From positions 14,941,476-15,005,475 of the forward strand of contig CM022665.1 of NCBI GenBank assembly GCA_012295275.1: 64,000 nt of DNA. Reading direction: 5' to 3'. Shown in pieces: positions 60,990 through 64,000 of the stretch (its first letter is position 1; every line of letters begins with the position of its first letter). The DNA comes from Chrysomallon squamiferum. Lineage: Eukaryota > Mollusca > Gastropoda > Neomphalida > Peltospiridae. The position numbers and the translations under genes are program-made. Under the pieces are notes generated by a model. It made no database searches, was not told the DNA's origin, and saw only the letters and a list, made by a program, of their open reading frames with translations.

Positions 60990-61763
60990 CCATATATACT
61001 TGTGTATAAGTCGAATTTTTGGGAGACTATATTAAGGTAATATTTTGGGGGTCGATTTATACATAGGTAATGCTTTTGTAGCTGTTGCTGAAGAGTCGCC
61101 ATTTTGACTATTTTTTGCTACGGGATGCATCTAAAATAATCGCGGTCTTTCAGCTTTTCAAAAATATAATTTTATCATATAAAAATTTTTGAAAAAGTAA
61201 ATAACAAAACCAAATATGAATGTAAAACATGATATTCTTCCGTTTAATGACATAAAAATACATTTTAAAGAGAGAAAACCATCAGTACGGCATTATGCCT
61301 TACGGCGTCTTGCAATGATCTAGGAATGCAGACTTCACTGCCAAATTGCACTAAATATCAGTCCTAATTTCATAAACAAAACTCACTTGTGTAATTGTAA
61401 AGAATTTGGTGAAATAATATTGCAATCATTAATATCCACAACCGACAAATCGACTAAATATAATGGTAAGTTAGGTCTCCATGTTAGACCTATTACATTA
61501 AAGAGATACTATTTATGATACATTTAGCCTATGGCTCGTGTAGTACATGCATTTACGTTATTATTGTATGTTCGTGCAAGTTATGTTACAGTAGGCGTAC
61601 AATGTAGGCCTTCATGGCACTGTCACACTGGTCTAAAAATAGTGACGGTGCCTGGAATCTACAGTCGACTTATACACAAGTAATACCTAAAATGACGCAA
61701 TTTTTGGTCTTAAAATACACATCGACTTATACATAAGGTCGCCTTGTACACAAGTATATACGG
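60990..61763. mobile_element. Non-autonomous DNA transposon of 774 bp with TA-flanked inverted repeats
   Basis: TA lies at 60988-60989 and 61764-61765. The left end is CCATATATACTTGTGTATAAG followed by TCGA; the right end inverted is CCGTATATACTTGTGTACAAG. The motif TCGACTTATACA and close variants recur in subterminal positions (about 61050, 61664 and 61722), the kind of array transposases can bind. No open frame of note remains. TA flanking suggests the Tc1/mariner/pogo group. Confidence 0.72.
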
Positions 61764-61848
61764 TACTTAACACACACAAAGGCTTTCACATAGTTTTTCA
61801 CATTTTACACAGGATGTTGCAAAAAATATATCAACAAACAAATGGTGG

Positions 61849-62785
61849 TTAACAATCTTGTTCCTGACAAATGAGGAGGAGTATGTGCAGCTTGTTTCCT
61901 TGATAGCATGGAATTATTCCTTTTGGAAGGCCCTGATTGTGGAGAAAGGTGAGAAAGCCTCTGGTGTCCCCTTTTCCAGTATTATATCTAATCTTGTTAA
62001 TTGCAAGTACAATGGTTCCTGCAATACAGTCAAAGTCATACACTTGTCCCCTTTCCTTTCCTTGTGACTTGAGAGCCTGGTGGCAGGAAGTAGCAACAGT
62101 ATCCTATGGCTGCAGGTGACAGTTGTTGTCATTGAGGACCTTGCCCCATTCTTCTGTTTTTTTCCCTCAGTTTTCTGATGGTGGCATGATTTACTGCAGC
62201 TCTGTCTGTCATTGCGTTGGATATGTTTAAAGATGATGGTTTGATGACAGTCTTGGAAACTGATTTTATGCACTTCGACTTAGGTTTCTACAAGGTTGTC
62301 AACAGCAGAAGCAATGTTGTTGCAGTAATCTTCTGCTGTACCACCAGCTAGCTGGTCCAAGGTAGCCAGATTCTGTTGTATAATGGACACGGTTCACATG
62401 GACCCCTTCTTGTGCGACTGCATCAAATGCAATAGTTAAATTTTTGGATGTCATTGCAATTTTTGCTGCTTCAAGGTCAGCAATCACATCAAGCTTATGT
62501 GTCATCTGCTCCACTGTATTATATTGGGGAACATCTTCTGTCTAAGCTAACATTTCTTGACATTTTTTTGTCATGTGATATATTGAAGCCTTTGCCTGTG
62601 TTTTTCTTTCTTACTTGTAAATGTGTCAGCTCTAAGAAACATTGAACTTGTAAGACATTGGCTATGGCCATATCATTTTTGTTTGTGTTGATTGCTGAGA
62701 ACACCATTCTTTTTGGTATCCAAAAATTACTATCTGCTACCTTAAATATTTGTATAAAATTTGGCAGACTATGAAAGAAATGCAT
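61849..62785 (-). pseudogene. Frameshifted coding relic of a repeated, mobile-element-like protein
   Basis: On the minus strand four consecutive frames read as parts of one protein: 62785-62519 (ending GFNISHDKKMSRNV), 62514-62299 (MTHKLDVIADLEAAKIAMTS, then NLTIAFDAVAQEG), 62273 onward (HKISFQDCHQTII) and 62043-61849 (DFDCIAGTIVLAINKIRY, GLPKGIIPCYQGNKLHIL). Frame changes and stops separate them, so the copy is dead. From memory the segments resemble a family of uncharacterised multicopy proteins in fish and invertebrates, probably transposon-encoded. I cannot name its superfamily. Confidence 0.6.
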
Positions 62786-63823
62786 AATTTGTATTTTGTG
62801 TATTATTTAAAGTCTCAAATAAGCTTACCTTGAATCGACTACAATCATTTTGAAACAGTAAGTGTGTCTGTTGATTCTCTGTCATTTATCAAGAAATGAA
62901 TACTGTGATGAAGCTGAATATGTATACTATGTCATGATGTTTGTTGTTTTTGAAAGTATTAAAAAATAATGATGAATTAGAAACACAAGTGAGGCACCCC
63001 CCTTCAAGATAAGTTAAAACATGTCATAACAGTTGGGTGACTGTCTGTAGCAGCACACATCTTTTGTCACATAGCTATATAAATGGTTTAAGCAGTGCTT
63101 GATGTAATCGTATGTATATTAGTTGATAATTAAACATACAAATTAACTGATTTTTATTATATTTCTGGGTCATTCCTTGTCAAATCACCTCCCAAAAAAC
63201 TAATTTTAAACCCGACTGTCTCAGATTTTTATGAAACATGGTATACTTGTTGATTGGGACCCCACAACACCAAATCCAAAATTTTAGGCCATTCAGACCA
63301 GTGGTTTGGGAGATAGGGCCCCCAAAATTTCTTCAACATCTTGTATATAAAATAATTCCAACAGTTATGAACTGCTAATCAGTTATTAATTAAAGTGTAT
63401 TTTGATCATTTGCTGTAATCACTTCTCTGGTGGCCTCAAAAAAATGTTTTGTAATTAATACCTACAAATAACTAAATACACAGTTGAAACTGTTTGATGA
63501 CATTGGTCTTGAAACCTTCCATATAATAAACCTAGACATGCCGTCACAATGACTCTTGTGGGATCACTGACTGATAATGCACAGACGTTTGATATAGGGT
63601 CAGTTTGAAGAATGTTGGGTACACTAACCATTTGACCTTTGTTATGACATTGAAATTGACCTTGTGGATCACATGACCTTGAGATGACCTTTCTTGAAAT
63701 TTAATCTCCCACATGTAAAACATATAAAAGTTTCAGAGATATAATATTCTTTGTTTAGCAGCAATACACATTAAAAAATTGCATGTCCATGAAAATAACA
63801 CCTTTTCTGCCATTAACATCTAA
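62786..63823. other. Non-coding stretch between two coding relics
   Basis: No open frame of interest. The part at 63160-63350, beginning GGGTCATTCCTTGTCAAATC, is less AT-rich and less simple than its surroundings and looks like a fragment of a dispersed repeat or element end. Confidence 0.4.
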
Positions 63824-64000
63824 TTAGCTAAAACCTGAATGACCAATTCCTGATGCTAGGAATCCGTGAGGTTGCATGAAATGAATGAAGAAGTCTCCAT
63901 GCTCTTCTGAAATGTCCTCAACTAACCCACCCCATGCCTCATTGTCATACAGACAACAAACATAGTTTTGCTTCTTGGCTCCTCTGGTAACTCTATCATA
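63824..64000 (-). pseudogene. Partial coding relic running off the window edge
   Basis: From 64000 leftward the minus strand reads 58 codons before TAA at 63826-63824. They include KKQNYVCCLYDNEAWGGLVE and FFIHFMQPHGFLASG. This matches the start of a small domain (V-A-x-Y-D-x-x-W-x-x-G-x-V-x-E followed by F-M-H-P-x-G) that I recall from uncharacterised transposon-associated proteins in animals. Those continue with a W-P then C-W-V-P block, which is absent here, so the copy appears truncated or frameshifted. The upstream part lies outside the window. Confidence 0.5.

Overview
This window is AT-rich nuclear DNA from an animal. Five spliced protein-coding genes are separated by introns of roughly 0.2 to 2.6 kb, and the introns and intergenic spaces are full of microsatellites, poly-A/T tracts and dead DNA transposons. 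Gene content (PEX7, NPAT, SYF2, an MFSD9-like transporter and a zinc-ribbon/VWA protein resembling the C-terminal module of circularly permutated Ras proteins) points to a metazoan. The dense GT/GTAT, GA and TTA arrays and the transposon mix would fit a lophotrochozoan, probably a mollusc and possibly a cephalopod. The species is an inference, not something the sequence proves.

Layout: 715-5000 (+) MFSD9-like major facilitator transporter, six coding exons, one GC-AG intron. 5001-14690 is a repeat-rich gene desert with a tandem segmental duplication (about 7093-10760 and 11571-13690), a deleted Tigger/pogo element at its junction, paired Tc1/mariner-type MITEs and a 42-bp minisatellite. 14695-25929 (-) NPAT homologue, ten resolved coding exons, with a piggyBac relic and other repeats in its introns. 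26242-32304 (+) PEX7, ten coding exons. 35145-49373 (-) zinc-ribbon/VWA protein, seventeen coding exons, 760 codons. 52318-57157 (-) SYF2, seven coding exons. 57158-64000 has no intact gene but holds a TIR element and frameshifted coding relics of a mobile-element-like protein.

NPAT and PEX7 are head to head with only 312 bp between start codons and probably share a promoter. MFSD9/NPAT and PEX7/VWA are tail-to-tail pairs; the VWA gene and SYF2 are in the same orientation. I see no operon-like functional link: the genes are housekeeping functions (membrane transport, histone-gene activation, peroxisomal import, splicing) plus one poorly characterised VWA protein.

I did not find a convincing new defence-type or metabolic system. 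The most interesting items are the VWA protein that lacks the GTPase half of its relatives, the broken mobile-element coding relics at the right end, the duplication with a transposon at its junction, and a dispersed satellite-like repeat shared by an NPAT intron and the SYF2 upstream region. Exon boundaries were derived by hand from splice motifs and reading-frame continuity; none was checked against transcripts.
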